DNA from: Cephalopachus bancanus
Lineage: Eukaryota; Chordata; Mammalia; Primates; Tarsiidae
DNA length: 64,000 bases
Direction of reading: 5' to 3'
NCBI GenBank assembly: GCA_027257055.1
Contig: JAPVLO010000054.1
Span: 5,766,001 to 5,830,000, forward strand
Part shown: positions 60,940 through 64,000 of the stretch, piece after piece
Layout of the letters: the number at the start of each line of letters is the position of its first letter
How positions within the stretch are numbered: the stretch's first letter is position 1
The notes under the pieces: generated by a model
The model's input: the letters and a program-made list of their open reading frames with translations, nothing else
Told to the model about the DNA's origin: nothing
Databases searched by the model: none
Position numbers and translations under genes: made by a program

Positions 60940-62599
60940 TAGTGCATGATCCTTATAGTATCATATCCTTTTGTCTGTACTATCTAGGGTATCGGCCAGG
61001 CAGCCGGTTTCTTCTCCTTGACATTTCTTAGAACAGTTTTCTTAAGGTTATGGTCAAAGGAAAGGAGAGAGCATTTGGGAAATACCCAGTGTATCTACAA
61101 GTAACCACACAGAATACTTTTAGGGGGAAATAAAGAATAACTGTCTAATTTGTACTTGAATTATTTTTTAAACCCACCCAAGAAGCATGAAATGGATTAT
61201 TTTTGTTTTAAATGGGCTATACTAATATCACAAAGGACTTGATAAGTCTTATGAATAAAATTATGAAATGTGAATTAAAACAGTAACAATCAGGATGGAA
61301 AAATGCAAATGAATAAATGACAACAAGACTAGGAAACCAAAATTAAACTGATATGGGGGACCATCAGGACCCCCACTATCAGCTGCAGTTAGACAAATGA
61401 AAAGTCATCTGATGATCATGCCTGAAATGCAGTCTTCATTCTTAGCAGCAAATCAGAGTTTAATCTGGAAAAAGAAATTTTATTTCTGCACTTAGTTGGA
61501 GGAGGAGGAGGAAGATGAAACAATTAGAGGCAAAGAAGTACTGGAATTTAGATATTGTCTCTGAGTAAGCCCTCAGGGACAATGGATGAGTGATTTACTT
61601 ATAAATAATCTTCTAGGCAAGTGTCAGTATCTTGAAAGAATTTCTCTGAAGGCTACTAGAGTGCTCAAGGGAAGCCACATCACTATAGCTCAACTGCCAG
61701 TTGGAGAAAATAACTGTTTTCTAAGAGGTGGTCTGAAACCTACAAAAGGAAATTCCCCCCTTAAAAACCCCCTAGTAAGGCAAGTGATTTGGGTGAATTA
61801 TCTTGAGTTGCAAAAGTCCCTTAATAAGCACATGTTTTGTAGTAGATACTAAAGACTACTTACTTATGATGAAGAATAATAAAATAATATCACTTAAAGC
61901 TTGAAACTGCTAAAAGGCAACTTGAAACCAAATTTAGGACAGTGATTCCATCTTTTCTTTTTTAAATGGTTAAATATAGAAGAATTGACCTATGATGTGA
62001 AACAAAAAGCAAATACCTAAAAACAGTCCACTCATTATTTCACCCCCCCAACACAGGCAATTTTGTTTTACATATTTTGGGGGAAAAAAACTAATGAAAT
62101 CTTACTTCTTTCATGTAGAAAAATTGATTATATTTTCATTTCAGGCTTTCAATAATGTAGTAGTACAAAATGGCATCATTATCCTTATCCTTACAGCTTC
62201 CCAGCCTTGTCTACACATGTACATAATTGCACATACACATCAAGCTGATTTTTGTAAGACTGGTAATGTTGCCTTCCCAGGAAGGAAATGAGTGGGTTCT
62301 CCCCTTTGGTTACAACTGCTTTCTTGATTAAAAAGGAACTGTTGTGCCACCCAGTCACTCCATCTGTGAACACTTAGAAATGGCAGTCACAGTTCTGCTA
62401 AGTGGATATGATAGTAAATTTTGCATAAGATTATGCCTTTAGAGCAAGGCCAGCCTTACAAATTAGCAAATCTGATGACAAATTCAATCGGCAAGTGTAC
62501 TCAGCCCAGCAAGGTGAGCAAAGTTATTGTAAGTGGTGTTAAGCTGTAGACCAGGATAAACCTACAAAATTAAAATAAATCTATCATTGTGATTAATAT

Positions 62600-62945
62600 T
62601 CAGGGCCCACTTATAAATGAGAACATGCAATATTCAGTTGTTTCTGTGATAGCACATTAAGTACAGTGGTCTCCAACTCCATCCAATTTGCTGCAAAGTC
62701 TGTAATTTTGTTCTTCTTTATGGTTATGCAATACTCCATCATGTGGGATCAGCAGTCACTGCTGGGGAAGGGAGCAAGAGAGAAGAAGCATGTAACAACA
62801 CAAAGGGTATCTGGTCCTATACCGGGGGAGTAAAGGTCAGTTAGAGACCCAAACTTAACTTGCATGCAGCCTGCTTGTGTAGTTAATCCTTACTTCTAAC
62901 CCACATCTCTATAATAAAATAAAAGTAAATTTTAAAAAGAATCAA
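62600..62945. mobile_element. L1 3' fragment, apparently inverted in part
   Basis: CACTTATAAATGAGAACATGC to TACTCCATCATGTGG is antisense L1 3' sequence. From about 62752 the sequence reads as a sense L1 tail ending TAAAATAAAAGTAAATTTT. The switch fits a 5' inversion, but no target-site duplication was found. Confidence 0.6.
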
Positions 62946-63554
62946 TCTTTTGCTAAATTTATTAATGACAGACTGGCCTTCAGTCAAGCTGTAGCATTAC
63001 TCAGCTTTCTCAGAGACAGCATCTAAATCCCAGTTCCTCTTTGCCTCTAATTTTTTAATCTCACCCCCCTCCAGGTCTAAACTCAGTGCACCTCTGTATT
63101 CTGTGAGATTATAAAAATGTAAGATGTGAGAAACGACAGATACTTTGGATCTTTGAGGGCAGAGATCTAAAAGAGAGAGACCAAGAGAGAGAATGAACTC
63201 AGAGTACACGGGTTAATGCTCTCGTTCTTTGTTGAAAATTTAGCTTTGACTTTTAGCCATCCTCGCAGAAAGATCATTGGTCCTAATGCTCATCTTTTCC
63301 AATACTATAATGCGTCTCTAATGTATTTATGTAAAAAATAAGGATAATGATGCCATTTTGTACTACTACATTATTGAAAGCCTGAAATGACAATATAATC
63401 GATTTTTCTACATGAAAGAAGTGATTTCATTAGTTTTTTCCCCCAAAATACGTAAATAAAAATACACAAAGTGATCTTATACCAGATTTTTTTTCACATG
63501 AATGTCTGTAAGGATTTAGGCCTGATTTTTTCAATTGGGCCTATACTCACAAAT

Positions 63555-63936
63555 AGACATGTGGAATCTAAAAGGGTTCAACTCATAGAAGTCAAGAGTA
63601 GAATGTAGTGGTTACCAGATGCTGGCAGGCGTGGGTAGGGAAGAGAAGGTGTGGGGAGCTGGGAGATGTTGGTCAAAGGATATACAAATATCAGACAGGA
63701 GGAATAAGTTCAAGTTATCTATTGTATAACATGGTGACCATAGCTAAAAACAATGTGTTGTATACGTGAAAACCGCTAAGAGAGTAGATTTTAAGTGTTC
63801 TCACTACACACACATGCAAATAAACATGTGAGGTAATACAGATGTTAATTAGCTCAATTTAGTCATGCCAAAATGTGTATATAATTCAGGACATCATATT
63901 GTACACCATAAATATATACACTTTTAATTTGTCAAA

Positions 63937-63945
<9 letters not shown>
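63555..63945 (+). mobile_element. L1 3' end
   Basis: GACATGTGGAATCTAAAAGG, GGTTACCAGATGCTGGCAGG, CAGACAGGAGGAATAAGTTC and CATATTGTACACCATAAATA follow the usual order of an L1MA/PB-type 3' UTR. Confidence 0.85.

Positions 63946-63988
<43 letters not shown>
63940..63988. repeat. (CA)n microsatellite
   Basis: About 24 CA units, grown on the tail of the preceding L1. Confidence 0.97.
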
Positions 63989-63990
<2 letters not shown>

Positions 63991-64000
63991 GCCTATTACT

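Larger units (their letters stand above)
58308..64000 (+). other. FAS: FAS intron 1 (5' 5.7 kb)
   Basis: It starts with a GC-rich stretch that keeps human-like blocks, then a MIR relic (59215-59425), AT-rich DNA (59870-60030), one young Alu (60653-60939), L1 pieces (62590-62945 and 63555-63990), and ends in a CA microsatellite. No FAS exon 2 is present. A 198-codon open frame at 60082-60678 runs into the Alu and has no recognisable homology. Confidence 0.85.

Overview
The window is primate genomic DNA carrying the divergent ACTA2-FAS gene pair (human 10q23.31 is the orthologous locus by established knowledge). ACTA2 (smooth-muscle alpha-actin) runs on the minus strand and all eight coding exons lie between positions 2 and 13953. 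The stop codon is at 4..2, so the 3' UTR lies off the left edge. FAS (death receptor CD95) runs on the plus strand. Only its promoter CpG island, first coding exon (58278-58307) and the first 5.7 kb of intron 1 are present.

Organism: dimeric 7SL-derived Alu elements place this in primates, but the commonest type is not anthropoid AluS/Y. It has a recurring diagnostic core (an 'ACAATAAATCAAAAA' linker, 'GCAGGTCGAGGCTGCGGTGGCCGGGAGCGGCC' split motif, 'GACTCCAACTC' before the tail), and it lacks the usual lemur/loris right arm as I remember it. A tarsier-like primate is my inference, not proven.

Layout. 1-13975: ACTA2 coding exons 9 to 2 with introns holding Alu, MIR and L2 relics, one internal duplication and a tRNA-like relic. 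13976-18257: intron 1, including a conserved block with a perfect CArG box. 18258-18630: non-coding exon 1 and a textbook smooth-muscle promoter (TATA, two CArG boxes, two E-boxes, two MCAT elements) at the spacing known from rodents and human. 18650-57500: about 39 kb between the two promoters, mostly Alu, L1, MIR, L2, hAT, mariner and LTR remains, many nested and datable by target-site duplications. It includes a 1.4 kb solo class II LTR inserted in an MLT2-type LTR. Three exon-like open islands of unknown origin lie here (minus 32508-32741, minus 55648-55795, plus 49605-49697). 57550-58830: FAS/ACTA2-side CpG island, FAS exon 1 and early intron 1. 58830-64000: FAS intron 1.

How it works together: SRF/myocardin, TEAD and E-box factors acting on the 18.3 kb promoter and its intronic CArG box drive actin expression in smooth muscle and myofibroblasts. 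FAS is driven from a TATA-less CpG-island promoter 40 kb away on the other strand. Nothing here is prokaryotic: there are no operons or CRISPR arrays, and nearly all longer open frames outside the actin exons are repeats or chance frames in GC-rich DNA.
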